A stretch of DNA of 64,000 bases, taken from positions 1 through 64,000 of the forward strand of contig JADGKB010000063.1 of assembly GCA_027604185.1 (NCBI GenBank), in the 5' to 3' direction. Made by a program: the position numbers and the translations under genes. This stretch comes from Boothiomyces macroporosus. Taxonomy: Eukaryota > Chytridiomycota > Chytridiomycetes > Rhizophydiales > Terramycetaceae. Under the pieces are notes generated by a model. It did not search any database. It was not told the origin of the DNA and saw nothing but the letters and a program-made list of their open reading frames with translations. Of this stretch, positions 45,365-57,336 are shown piece after piece (within the stretch, counting starts at the first letter, position 1; each line of letters opens with the position of its first letter).

Positions 45365-48300
45365 TTATTGTCCCTTTAATGCCTTCAATTCATTTCTTAG
45401 CATTTCTGCTTCATGCTGGGCATCGTCCAACTGCTCAAGCAAATCTACTCTAGTTGTCTTTAATTCCAGCAACATGACTTGCATGCGATTGAGCTCTTGA
45501 GCTTGTTCATCCTGATCAGCACCTGCTGTTCTTCTCATTTGAGATTTAGCCTCCTCGATTTCACGATCCTTGACTTCCAGTTTACGGTTTAATGTCGCAA
45601 TTTCCCCATTCAAGCTTCTTATCTCAGACTTGCAGTTATCCAACTCGATATCTTTCTGGTCTAATATTTTTCTGACATTCGAAGATTCAGAAGAGCCTGA
45701 CATCACCCCTTCAGTCAACTCTTTTTCTTTTTGTCGTAGCTATAGTTAAACGAAAAATACCTGACGTTTGACAGTAATCAATTCTTCATCCCTACTATCT
45801 GCCAACTTTCTATATCGGTCAACATCCCCATTAACATCCCGCAACAAACGCTGGACCCTTTCGAGCTGATCAGTTGTGTCGCCAACTGCGTCTTGGGCAC
45901 GATCCAAGTCCTTTAATAATTTCGTTTTTTGCTGCTCAAATTCTGCTTTAATTTGTTCGATATCCCCTTGTGAGTTTTGTAATTTAGCATTATTTTCCTC
46001 CAACAAGCGCTCCAATCCCTTTTCGTTATTTTCCAGCTCTAGGATACTGGCTTTAAGATTTGACATTTCTGCTTCATAATCAGTCCTTATTTTTTTCACT
46101 TCGATCTCATGGATTCCTTGAATTTCAAGTAATTCGCGAGATTTAATTTCTAATTTGCGGTTTCCGTCTTGAATCAATTGTTGGAATTGATCGATTTCGT
46201 CATGCAAGTTGTCGATAATATTTTCATAGTCCAATTTTTTGGTGTTCCATTCTTCTGCAACAACCTTAGCTTTTTGATTCATCAAGGCAATCTCTTTTTC
46301 TAAAACTTCAACTTGTTCCTGGATTTTTTCCTTTTCAGTAAAGAATTGTTGTCTTGCCACCACCAACGCTTCTTCTGCTTGCTCTAATCTGGCTTTAGAT
46401 TCAATTTGCTCTTTCTGGAATGACGATTTGAACCTCGTTTTCTCTAAATCTGCTAAAGCCGCCACTTCTTCCAATTCAGATTTATGCTGTTCAGCCAGTA
46501 GTTTCATTTTCTTTTCCAAAATTTGATTGGCTTCTTCTTGCCATAACGCTTTCGCAGTTTCCAATTCCCTATTCTGCTTCTTTGCTTTATCATCGTTTTC
46601 TCTGCTAATCTGCTCCCGGAAGTGCTGAATCGATCGCTCGTGATCATCTTTCAATCTGCTGATTTCACTTTCGTATTTATCCTTCAGTTTTTGCAGCTCA
46701 GTTTTCATGCTTGTGCGCAAATCTTCCATTTGCGCCTCATGAAGTTTAAAATCGGTATCTCTATCTGTTTGGAACTTGCTTATTTTCGCTGCTTGTTGGT
46801 CTGTTAATGCTTTAAGTTCCGCCAAAGAAGCTAATTTTCGTTGGGCATCTGCATAAGCATTAGATAGATCTTTATATTCCATTTCCAACCTTCTGAGTTC
46901 CTCCGTTTGCTTTCCAGACGACCTCATTGTATTTTCCATTTCTCTGTTGCTTTTAGTTTTAAGATTGGTCACAGTATCTTCCAAAATCGCAAGCTCCGTT
47001 TCAGAATTTTTCAGCTTTCTTTCGAGAATTTGATTGTTTTCAATCAGCATACCGAGCTTGTCATTTAAATTTGAAATTTTAAAGTCCGAGCGATTGATAC
47101 CTAAAAAGTCTTCAATATTCCTCTGCATATCTACAAGCTGCCTTTCTTGAATAGGATCAAGACCTGGACCCTTTTCCCTAAGTTTTCTCTCCAACTCTGC
47201 AACTTTAGCCTCCAAATTTCTGTCTGAATTGTCCATTCCCCTTCCTCGTCGTGATCGAGGTGAAGTAACACCGCGCGATCGAGAGAAACTATTATCTTCC
47301 TGGTCAGTGTCGTCATCGTTTCTTGAAGATCTAAGCTTCATTTCCAAGTCCTTGGATTTTTCAATTTCTTGTTCCAGCTTTAATTTCAGCTTTTCACGTT
47401 CCAAGACTGCTTCTTTTAGTTGCGCTCCCATCATGCTGTTCATTTGTTCATTTTCAGCCTGTTTTTTGTCGCCATTATTCTTTCTCCCGAGCATTCTGCT
47501 CAATGATGCATTGCTACCAGGAGTATTGTCCATCAATCTCCCGCCAGCTCTGGAAATCTCAACTTTGTTGGTTGCTTCTTCTAATTCTGACAGCAAATTA
47601 GCAATAGTACGGTCCTTTGATTGTATCAATTGTTGGTCCTGTTCTAGTTGTATCTGCAAATTAGCTTGTGAATTTTTGAGGGCAGCAAGCTCCTCTTTTA
47701 CATCTGTAAGCTCGGCTTTGCAGGTAGCATAATCAAGTTTGATTCGATTAAATTCAAGGGATGAAGGCTGTGAGCCGGAAGTTGATTTCACAGATTGCTT
47801 AACGGCATCCCGATCTTCTCTTGCCTTTCGTGCTTCCCTTTGAGAGTCAGCGGCTAGTTCTCTTAGTGGTTCCTGTTCAAACTCAAGTCTCGAAACCGTG
47901 GATTTAAGCACTTTCACCTGCGCTTCCAATTCTCGAACACGCTCTTCTGCAGATGCCAGCTTTTTCTTTGCTTCTTGATCAGGGCGTACTTTTAATGTGG
48001 GCGCTTCTGACATTTCTTGTTTAACCTCCTCGACTTTCCTAGCTATTAAGATAGACTTACCATCTTAAAGTTCCAGCAAGATGCTTTAATACACACCTTT
48101 CAGCTTCAATCAAATCGCCCACCGTAATCCATAAATCTAGCATTAATTATTATCAACCTTTAGAAATTTCATTCATTTTTCTATCGGATCTGCGTAATTG
48201 TTCCCTTGCCTCTGCAATTTGATTTTTATCATCAGCGTTAAATCGTATGATGTTTTCGGTGGCTTCTTTTACTTTGAACTCCAGCGACAGTTTGTTTTGA

Positions 48301-49197
48301 AGAGACGAAAAGGTATTGGTAATTTGTACAAGTCTTTTCTTCTGTTCCTGATATCTTTCAGGGTTTAAAATTGGAAACCCTAAATTCAAATGCCAAAGTA
48401 CCTTCAGCATCCACGCTTGCCTGACTAAGTAGGGAATATATTGTTGCAGGATCGGTCAGGTCTGGCATGGTACTGTCGTTGGTATAACTTGTTGCATTAT
48501 CCGTTTGATCATGATCATTGAATAGTGCGCCAATCTTGAACGAAACCGCTTTGCTTAAAAATCCAGAAGTAGTAGATGCCAATGAACCTCTCCTAGGTGT
48601 TGTTGGAGATACTTTTCCACTACTTATCTCCCTTCGTTCCTCGACCAACGTTCTAGGGCTGGAAATATCATCGCGTCGACTAGTCATTCTTTCAGAGTCG
48701 TCTCTACGTCTGGAATTGGAATCGGCACTTCTCATTGTGCTCCTGTCAAGGTTTCTTGGACTATCTGAGACATTTCGACGGTCTTCCCGTCTCCTTCGTG
48801 CTGAATTATCAATTGACTTGTTTTCACTAGCAGAAACTGACATGGGTGGATTATTGGCTTCCGTTATCCTTATCCTTTCATCAGTCGGTCTTCGCTAAAG
48901 TTATTTCGCCATTACAGTCCTCCCTTCAGACCTAGTTCTCACACGTTCCCGTTCCCGTCCATCAGTCGCCTCCGTTAATTGTCTCCTTTCTCTAGGAGCT
49001 CTTCTGGAAGAACTATTACTTAAAATATCAGCTAATTCTGAATTTAAATCATCCATAGAATTATTAGTGCTTTTCGTCGTCCTTTCCAAATTCGACGTTT
49101 CTTCCATCACGATTCCTCTTAAACTCGAATCCTGTGATTAATGCATGTATACTTCTGGAGCTTTCCTTGGTATTCTGCGCTGTCTTCTCTCAGCCAT
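45365..49197 (-). CDS. Long coiled-coil protein with basic N-terminus
   Basis: 1234 residues, not assigned to a family. Residues 1-190 are disordered and Arg/Ser-rich (ERRQRIPRK, SARRRREDRRN, many RD/SP pairs), suggesting phospho-regulation. A short helical domain follows (ERYQEQKKRLVQITNTFSSL to IEAERCVLKHLAGTLRWK), possibly HR1-like. From about residue 330 to the end it is an almost unbroken coiled coil with typical heptads (VRELEAQVKVLKSTVSRLEF, EQAEEALVVARQQFFTEKEK). Centrosomal, golgin and Rho-effector proteins look like this. Introns 49132-49152, 48895-48915, 48380-48401, 48137-48157, 48039-48060, 45740-45760 (21, 21, 22, 21, 22, 21 nt). Confidence 0.8.
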
Positions 49198-49302
49198 TTT
49201 TGAAAGGAATTTAAGGTTGAGGGAAAAAGCAATCAGTTGTCACAAAAGTCACAAAAAACCGAGCCCTACGAATTGGAACGTAAATAGAAAAGAACAATAT
49301 AT

Positions 49303-52300
49303 TTATTGTCTAGCTCCTTTCGGCATTCTTTTGTTGGAGTCATCTTCAAGTTCTTTTTGTTGATAATAGTGCGGAGCGACCTCCATCAGCCATTCGGGTT
49401 GGATATCAATACATTGGCGCATGAACTCTTTTGACGTAAGAACTAGTTCATAGTATAGCACCCACCGATGTAATTCACCATATAATGTGGATGAAGGATG
49501 AATAAGTACGGTTTGTTGACTTTTTATAGTCCGATACGAATCTCCAGACCTTTGTAATCTAGCAGTATTGTAAAAGAATCCAGCTGTAAGTGCCTTTTTG
49601 ATGGGTACAATGTTTGAGGGATCAGGGTTTGATAACAGCTGGACCTCAGTTCTTTCCATTAGTCCAATAAGCTGGTCCCGGACAGCTCTGGCACGATTCA
49701 TTGTACGATATTGTATAAAGTTTTCATAACACCACTGCATTGAATAATTGGTTTCAACCCAGGTGTCCCAAACCGCCAACAACGCAAAATGGTCTCCGCC
49801 TGGGCGATTGAACGACTTTCTAGCCTGGTCTGCCATTACTACCTTATCCTTTGGTCTATAGAACACACTGTTTCCAACCGAAAGCATCGCTATAATAGAA
49901 GCAATTTCTTCAGTGCAATGATACTTTTCTGCTGCGATAAGGGTTTTACTGAGCATAGGATCTGTTGGGAATTCTGCCATTCTTCGACCAAGCTTTGTAA
50001 GTTCTCCCCTATCATTCAACGCGCCTAGCGCGTAAAGCTGTTCCAATGACCGAATCAGAGTTTCCGCTGGAGGAGCATCCATGAAATCAAAGCTCATTAG
50101 ATCGTCAATCCCAAAAGATTTGAGTAACAGTACAACTGCACACATATTTGTTCTTTGAATTTCTGGAACTGTACTTTCTTCCAATTCATTTTGGTATGCC
50201 CATGCGGTATACAATCGGAAACATTTTCCTGGTCCAACCCTTCCAGCTCGTCCTTTTCTCTGGTTTGCTGAAGCCCTAGAGATCGGGACTACTACAAGTG
50301 ACTCCATCCCGGTTCGGGGGTTGTAATTATTCTGTTTACAAAATCCTGGGTCGATCACATACACTACACCATCAATGGTGATTGAAGTTTCAGCAATATT
50401 GGTTGACAAAACTACTTTTCGGGCTCCTTCTGGAGTGGGTTCAAAGATCTTGCCTTGTAAATCTGACGGTAAGTTGGCATAAATCTGACAAATTATCAGC
50501 TCTTTAATTTTGCTTCCTAGAGATTTACAGATTTGGGTCAGACTTTCGTGAACTTTTTCGATTTCCTCTTGCCCAGTCAAAAATAGCAAGATATCTCCTT
50601 TATCCTGTGTAATGTGGATTGTCATGATTGTGGTTATAGCAGCAGCGAGGTAATTTGCTTCAGGGTTAGCTGTGTGGTAAACTTCAACAGGGAACTTTCT
50701 CCCAGGTATATTAAAAATAGGAGCATCATCAAAGTATTCAGAAAACTTTTCAGCATCCATAGTGGCGCTGGATATTAGCAGTTTCAAATCCGGTCTAAAT
50801 CTGGCAATATCTTTGACCAGGCCAAAGAGTAAATCAGAATGCAATGATCGTTCGTGTGCTTCGTCGATAATAATACAGCTGTACGAACTTAAATCTGGCT
50901 CTGTTAAAAACTCTCTGAGCAACATTCCGTCAGTCATATATTTTATAATTGTCTTTTCAGAAGTGCAGTCTTCAAATCTAATGGAATACCCAACTTCAGC
51001 CCCTAGCTTTGTGCCAAATTCTTCTGCAACTCTTGCAGCAACAGACATTGCTGCTACTCTTCTAGGTTGTGTGCATCCAATCTTTTTCCCGTCTTTTGTG
51101 TATCCAGCTTCCGCCAAGTATTGTGGAATTTGTGTAGTCTTTCCAGACCCTGTTTCTCCAACGATAATCAATGTTTGAAACTTGTCAATTGCATCCAACA
51201 AGTCGTCCTTGAATTGATACATTGGGAGAGATTTACGTACTTCCATAATTGACATTTGTTTTTGCTGCGCTGCACTGATCTGAGGCACTGCTTCTTTATT
51301 TTGCATCTCCATCGCTTTTTGCATAATGAATTCAACCCGTTCTTTTTCATCAAAAACATATTCAAAGTCCATCTCATCTTGTGGCTTTTTTGCTTTACTT
51401 TGCTTGCCAATGTTTTTCTGAATTTGATTTTCTTCCCATTGGTCTTGCTCAGAAACAATTTTATCAGTTGGTTCTTCGTAGCGCCCATAAAGCACTGATT
51501 CCTGTTTCTTTTTATCCAGCTTTCCTTTTTCCGTTATGAAATCTTCAGGCATCACATATTCATCATTTTTATCCGCTAAAGATAATCTTTCTTCAGCCAA
51601 TCGAAGAATCATTCTCTTCATATCTAAAGCTTTGCGTTCTTTTTCAGTTAGCCGTTCTCCGTGGAACAAAAACTCTTCGTCCTTGATCTCCTGTCTCAAA
51701 AGTTTGATTTTATCCATTTCTCTCTTTTTAACATATTCGAATCGAGCGCGGTCCCTGATAGAGCCCATCATTTCCTTCCTCGCTTGTTTGTCATCAGCTA
51801 TAATTTTGCGCAGCCTGGCTTTTTCATCAACAACTTGCGATTTATCATTGTATTGTTTGCCTTCCAAGTCTCTCATTTTAATTCTTTCGTCCAATTCATC
51901 CCTTTCCCGAATATCCCTATCTCGTTCATCTTCTTCTGGTTCTTCTTCAGAGTAATATTCTTCCTCCGGCTCTTCCCAAGCCTTTTCCTTTTCTTTTAAA
52001 TCTTCCTTTCTAAACTTTCTTTTCTTGTTGGATTTTTTCAGTTCAAAGTTCTCTGGCTCTGCCTCTACCAAAGCAAACCGTTTGTTTTTTTCCAACAGCT
52101 TAATTTGCTCTATTTCCTGCTGCTTGCGATAGCTTTGTTCATTTGGATGGGGAAACTTGCTGTAAAGTTGATGAACAAAATCCTGGTTTTGGATATCGGC
52201 AACTTTTTGTAGCGTCTTCATCAAGTGCTCAGGGGACTTTGCTTTCTTTGCAGAAGCAACAAAATAATCTACGATTGTTTCCTCTGAGATTCCAGTCATT

Positions 52301-52347
52301 TTCATCAGGGAGTCATGAATCCAAGTTTTCAGCTGCTGGTTGTCCAT
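49303..52347 (-). CDS. PRP2: Spliceosomal DEAH-box helicase Prp2/DHX16
   Basis: ATP-dependent helicase that remodels the activated spliceosome before the first transesterification. 1014 residues in one exon. N-terminal [20 protein letters not shown] and a charged middle, then motifs [20 protein letters not shown] (I), [16 protein letters not shown] (Ia), [20 protein letters not shown] (II), [15 protein letters not shown] (III), [20 protein letters not shown] (V), [20 protein letters not shown] (VI), then HA2 and OB fold ([20 protein letters not shown]). The [12 protein letters not shown] motif before motif I is typical of Prp2. It carries no intron although it is itself a splicing factor. Confidence 0.95.
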   Translation of the reverse strand: MDNQQLKTWIHDSLMKMTGISEETIVDYFVASAKKAKSPEHLMKTLQKVADIQNQDFVHQLYSKFPHPNEQSYRKQQEIEQIKLLEKNKRFALVEAEPENFELKKSNKKRKFRKEDLKEKEKAWEEPEEEYYSEEEPEEDERDRDIRERDELDERIKMRDLEGKQYNDKSQVVDEKARLRKIIADDKQARKEMMGSIRDRARFEYVKKREMDKIKLLRQEIKDEEFLFHGERLTEKERKALDMKRMILRLAEERLSLADKNDEYVMPEDFITEKGKLDKKKQESVLYGRYEEPTDKIVSEQDQWEENQIQKNIGKQSKAKKPQDEMDFEYVFDEKERVEFIMQKAMEMQNKEAVPQISAAQQKQMSIMEVRKSLPMYQFKDDLLDAIDKFQTLIIVGETGSGKTTQIPQYLAEAGYTKDGKKIGCTQPRRVAAMSVAARVAEEFGTKLGAEVGYSIRFEDCTSEKTIIKYMTDGMLLREFLTEPDLSSYSCIIIDEAHERSLHSDLLFGLVKDIARFRPDLKLLISSATMDAEKFSEYFDDAPIFNIPGRKFPVEVYHTANPEANYLAAAITTIMTIHITQDKGDILLFLTGQEEIEKVHESLTQICKSLGSKIKELIICQIYANLPSDLQGKIFEPTPEGARKVVLSTNIAETSITIDGVVYVIDPGFCKQNNYNPRTGMESLVVVPISRASANQRKGRAGRVGPGKCFRLYTAWAYQNELEESTVPEIQRTNMCAVVLLLKSFGIDDLMSFDFMDAPPAETLIRSLEQLYALGALNDRGELTKLGRRMAEFPTDPMLSKTLIAAEKYHCTEEIASIIAMLSVGNSVFYRPKDKVVMADQARKSFNRPGGDHFALLAVWDTWVETNYSMQWCYENFIQYRTMNRARAVRDQLIGLMERTEVQLLSNPDPSNIVPIKKALTAGFFYNTARLQRSGDSYRTIKSQQTVLIHPSSTLYGELHRWVLYYELVLTSKEFMRQCIDIQPEWLMEVAPHYYQQKELEDDSNKRMPKGARQ

Positions 52348-52478
52348 GTGAGATCAACTAAAAATATCAAGAATATTTTCTCAACTGATTTTTGGATGGA
52401 CAGCCCCGACCTACCTTATTACTGAGAGGAATTTCAGTGGACAGCAGCAATATGAAAAAGCATTTTAAATAGTATATA

Positions 52479-55223
52479 TTACTTTGACTTTGCGGCAACA
52501 GAAGACTTTTGAGATGGTTGAAACATCTTGATCTTATCTTTGACTGAGCTAACCATTCTGGGAAGCGCCGCATCTCCACCAAGGTTCTCTATACTTCCAT
52601 TACTCTTTTCTTTTTCCACAGCGAATGCTTTTTTCATTGAATCTACCTTGCCTGTTGGTGCATGCTCATTCATGTAATACGATGGCCCAAACGAGCCCTG
52701 TTCATTTATCGTTGGCCTATCCCTATTACTTTTTGATGACCTCCTCTGCAGTTCTACTGGACGTCTCATTTGCTCTACCGAATGCTTTGCACTCTCTAAA
52801 TCCAGTTCATTATTTGGTTTTGCTTTAGTTCGCAAATATGACAGTCTTTCTTTCCTAGAGCCGTCTGTTGGTGTTTTCGGTGTCATGGGTGATCCAAGCA
52901 TTATGTGCTTGTTGGCTGCCTTCCATTGTTCAAATGATACTTGTGGTTGTTGCTCTTCCTCATTTTTCACAATTTCTATTCTTAATGGACTTCTAAGCTC
53001 TGATGTGCTTGACGTTTTTTGGGCCGCTTTCAGTGGGGTTTTGACAATCTCTGGCTCATAAACAATTTCTTTCTCTGGTAGTGTTACAGCTTGTTGGGTA
53101 TTTGGCTGTGGTATAGTAACAGGAGGAATGTCTGTTGTTTTTCTTTTCTCTTCTTCTCGCTGTAATTTATTGTTTTCCTTAAGAACTGTTGGAGTAGTTG
53201 TAGCTGCTGGTTCATTCTGTGCGCGGGATTTATCGTCGATTCGCACTTCAGTAGCCTTCAATTCATTACGAAGAAGAGGTTTACTTTCCTTTTCAGTCTT
53301 TAGTTGTATTGGCTGAGTCTGTTGCAATTTTGCACTTGTTTCTTCCTTTTTGACTGGAGTTGCTTCTGGCTTTGTAGAAACTGGTTTTGGTTCATCTTTC
53401 TTGTCGGTTTGGATAGCATTTTTGGACACTGGTGCATCTTTTAGTGGTTCCTTCACAGGAACGGCTTTCGCTGCAGTTTTTGTCTCTGCAATTGGTGCTG
53501 CTGCAGTCTGGGGCTCATATACTTCGCTTTTTGACTCTGATTTGACTTCAGGCTCTTCTTCATCATTTTGGTCTTCCTCCCTCTTTTGATGTCTCATTGA
53601 AGACTTCATTACTGATCCCATACGTTTTAGATTATCACTGAAAGATTTCTTTAATGGTGCCGACTCTTCTTTCTCTTGCTCCTCCTCCATCTCTTCTTCT
53701 TCAGACTCTTTAACTTCTTTAGGTGGATATTTCGCCAATAAATCTGTTTTAGCAAGAATTCTACCTTTGAATATCGCTTTGATTTCTTTTTGTTTGGATT
53801 CTAAAGCAACATCTTCAGGCAAATCATCATCATCATTGAGAGGAACTAGGTCAATAGGTCCGTCAAACACGTATATCCAGTTTTTGTTTGATTGATCCGC
53901 ATCAAATGCCGAGCCCTGGCATTTTCCCAAGAGATTGATTACTTCAATGTGCCCTTCTGCAGAAGCACAGTGAAGAGGGGTCCACCCTTCTTTATCCCTA
54001 ATATTTACAGCAGCATTCGTTCGCGTCAATAATATTTTCACAATTTCTAATCGCCCATGTGAGCAGGCTAAATGCAAAGGAGAGAGCCATTGTTGAGGTA
54101 GACACAAATTATTCACATCAAAAGTGGATTTTGTGGTTTCATTTGGTTTGATTCCCAAGCAGGCATATACCTGGTCAATACTTTCTTGAGACCCGTCTGA
54201 ATATTGGCATAAATGTAACAACAACACGCCTTTGTCGAATTTTACTGTCTTTTTTGGTTTCTTTTGCAGACTACTTTGAGAGCTGTCAGTTCTCGTTAGC
54301 GAATCTACTTTGAAAGGCTGATTGGAAACAGTTCCCGCCCTACTTCTTCTCGTTTTTGAAGATGCTGGTGATCGCCGTCCTGAATCTAAAGAAGAGCTTT
54401 TGGTGTGGCCCTTAACAACAGCTTCTTCCTCCTCAAGCTTCTTGGCCAGCAAAGACGGAGAACCATCCTGATTTCCTTTGGGAGTTTGAGGAGAAAGAAT
54501 TTGACTCCCTTGAGGGGATGCAGTTACAAGGTCTGTTAGCGTTGGACCATTCACGACGTTTTTTCTTTTTGCCCTGTCAACTAAAATTAACAATCAAGTA
54601 CTCTCTATAACAGTCTCAAAAACACTTCTGGTAATATCATCTCCAGCGCAATCGACTGGCTTGTATTTCCTGTTATTGCTCTTTCCAACTGCTGCCCCCA
54701 ATTCAATCATCATCTGAACCAAATCACTCATACCCATAAATGAAGCCAAATGCAAAGTTGTATTTCCATCTCCCCATATTCTTCCCATAAATTCAAACAA
54801 GATTTTTTTGGCATTGATTTCCTCAGTAAAATCATTTACAAACTGGAGAATATCCATTGCCAAATCTTCTTCTCCAAGAATGCACGCAATTTGAATAGCG
54901 TTAAGATTCTCCAAACTTTTGTTATATTGATATTACCTTTCTCCTAGCAGCTCGTCGGCATCTCGTATAACTTCAGGGTCGTGCGTGTAAAAATGGTCTT
55001 TATTTGGGTAAGTAGTAGTTAATAATATTTGCAAGATAGATGTAGATGATGGATAGTTTTGGAAAATGTTTAGTATAGCTACACGATTTCCTTCATTGAT
55101 ACTCGTAAAAATTGCCTTTTCTAACGCCGAAGAGTCTGTAACATCAAATCCTAGCAGTTGCGATAACTGCTCGTCATCCATTTGGACCAAATCAGTCGAA
55201 TTATTTTTGCGAATCGTTCCCAT
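52479..55223 (-). CDS. Ankyrin-repeat protein with long disordered tail
   Basis: About 900 residues. N-terminal half has ankyrin repeats: GDGNTTLHLASFMGMSDLVQ, then after a Ser/Pro-rich linker WLSPLHLACSHGRLEIVKIL and EGWTPLHCASAEGHIEVINL. The layout (ankyrin pairs separated by a basic KKPKKTVKFDKG segment, which resembles an RVxF-type KTVKFD motif) recalls PP1 regulatory subunits of the MYPT/PPP1R12 type; this is only a suggestion. C-terminal 450 residues are Lys/Glu/Pro/Thr-rich and disordered. Introns 54916-54936 and 54581-54601 (21 nt each). Start: ATG 55223 (MGTIRKNN) preferred; the in-frame ATG at 55334 would add 37 hydrophobic, poorly convincing residues. Confidence 0.82.
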
Positions 55224-55452
55224 CCAGACGCGCTTTTGTTTAGATGGAAAAGAATGTGTAAATAAAAAAGTAACTCCATACAGCTGTCTTGAATATGGAA
55301 TAATTAAATAAGCAAATGAACGCACGATGGCCATCAAATCTTTAGAGTGTCAGGGGCAATTTAATTGATTGACAACAGATGGCAAACTAAGCGATTCTAA
55401 AATTTCAAAAACTTTATTGTCGAATAATATTCTGGGATTCCGTAAAAGCATT

Positions 55453-55689
55453 CTAAATGACTGAGCAACAACCACCTCCTTGTGCTTGGAATGGGTCGTC
55501 TTTCTTGTCGACAGGACCCCATACTGATGGTAGTAAAGCATCCTTTGTAGATTTTACATATGCAATCAGCCTGTCGTTAATATTGTCTTACGTTTGTCCT
55601 GCTTCGGAAACTTTAATACGCGGTAATTCCAGTTGCTCCCTGAGTCTCTGGGTATGCTCCATTAGCTTTCGTAATTTTAGTTCAGACAT
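55453..55689 (-). CDS. STE18: Heterotrimeric G protein gamma subunit
   Basis: 71 residues. Helical [20 protein letters not shown], the [18 protein letters not shown] block and a C-terminal lipidation signal CCSVI: a CaaX farnesylation box preceded by a palmitoylatable cysteine. Pairs with a G-beta WD40 protein at the plasma membrane. One 21-nt intron (55571-55591) divides it; neither exon alone exceeds 39 codons, so the gene is invisible to simple frame searches. Confidence 0.93.
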
Positions 55690-55972
55690 TTCCCTAGGTT
55701 TTAGATTTCAAACTGTATTTTCAAAAAGGAAAAGCGAGGCGACAATCAATCAATGACGCAACTTCTAATCAGCCCTAGCCCTAGTAGCCAACTCCATTGT
55801 TTAAGAGAATACGACTCAATTTCAATTGTGAATACAGTCTGATTCCATGCATCCACCACAGAATAACCTTGCGAGATAGCCTTTTATGTGCATAAAATTG
55901 CGGCGCTAAATATTTCAAGGAACTGAGAGAATCAGACTAATACCAGAAAATAACGACAATTTATTTTCAAAA

Positions 55973-57234
55973 TCAAGCAAATGAAAAAGTACTCTTGCCC
56001 CCAGGGTTGTTTAAAACTCTTGAGCTTGGCCGATTAACAGTTTCTTCACTTCTTGCATTTGGATCACGGCGTCCAGTTCCAACAACCCTGACTGGTTCTA
56101 CTTCACCAAATGAAATTTGGCTTTGGTTGTTAGTAGGATTAATTTGCTTGCCGGTTCTAATCGCTTCGTTTGTATTTGAATCTTCTCCAATGGTGAACTG
56201 GGATCTGTTGTTCAAATCTTGGAATTGCTTGTGTCCAGGACGGTGAATGGTGTCATCATCTAAAGAAGAACGATTTGGATCCCTTCGGTTTACTTCCTTC
56301 TTTTGAATTGGCTCATCAGAGAAAATATCTGAGGATTTTGGTTTAAGAACTGGCTTTTTAGCTGCTTCTGGTTCAGGGCCAGTATTGAAAATGTCATTGG
56401 TCTTTCCTCCTGGTCTTGACAACACTCTTGATGAAGGTCTAAATGCGTCTTCTTCAGTCCCAAAAATATTTGACGTTTTGCCGCCTGGTCTTTCAATAAC
56501 TCTTGAAGAAGGTCTATATTAACAAATCCTAACCTAAACGAATTGTCATGTTGCAAAAAGTCTTGGGAAGGTGCATTTCTTTGAGGGTTCAGGCGAGGAT
56601 TTGTATCAACTTTCTCTGGAGATTCATTTTCAGCTTCTTGCACTTGATCCTTTAAAACCAAAGCAAGCTGTTGGACAGAGTTTACAATAGGTAAAGTGAC
56701 CTCAGATCCGTTAGCCTTGCAGTAAAGAGATCTTGGGAGAACAGAGATCTGTGATAAAACAGAGGCTTGGTCCCAATATACACGATATTGAGATACCTTG
56801 TCGCCTTCCAAAGCCATAATAGAGACCTGAGTGAAATTCAATTTACCAAAGATAGTTGAATCTCCTTCTTTGTAGCCTTGACTCCAGGCAAAAGCCAGTT
56901 AATTGTTTCAGAGTGAGAAACAGTCATAATGCTTTCCTCGACAATTTGGCTGCTGGTGATAATTTTGTTGATGATCTGGCAGTTACCCAAAAAATACCTT
57001 TTGGTTTGAGATCAAGTGGGATTGCTTGCTGTAGTCGGTCAATACTCTTTCAATTTCTGCCATTAATTTACGAGTACCTGCTTGGTTGGAAGCCAGGACA
57101 CCGGTTGGGACAAACAACAGAGTGGCATCAGTGGTGAACGATGAAGTCACATACTTGATGACAGATCCACCGTTTGAAACTGCTTTTTTAAAAGTTTCCA
57201 TCAAATCAAATTGCTGTTCAGGAAGTGAAATCAT
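55973..57234 (-). CDS. NTF2-like domain fused to Jupiter/HN1-type motifs
   Basis: 399 residues. Residues 1-150 look like an NTF2/SnoaL-like domain: SHSETINWLLPGVKATKKEI followed by QYRVYWDQASVLSQISVLP. Residues about 190-399 are disordered and carry three copies of the Jupiter/HN1 (JPT) motif: RPSSRVIERPGGKTSNIF, RPSSRVLSRPGGKTNDIF and RPSSRVLNNPGGKSTFSF. Degenerate copies (QFTIGED, QISFGEV) lie between. Jupiter proteins associate with microtubules. The fusion is inferred from one continuous spliced frame. Introns 56976-56997 (22), 56827-56846 (20) and 56514-56533 (20). Confidence 0.85.
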
Positions 57235-57336
57235 TAAGTTTTGAAAACTTTTTTTCGGACATGAAATACGTGAAAATTAGATCCTAATTATTCCAGCCAT
57301 TCAAATATAATACAGTTGGAATTTATTGTGAGAGCA

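Noticed and set aside
47229..47732. Long open frame opposite the coiled-coil gene
   Set aside because: Ser/Leu-rich shadow of a Glu/Lys/Arg-rich coiled coil on the other strand; same for 25423-25872, 51536-51955 and 58002-58499.
55224..55334. N-terminal extension of the ankyrin protein from ATG 55334
   Set aside because: The 37 extra residues are hydrophobic and irregular, and lie where the 5' UTR is expected; the internal ATG gives a better start.
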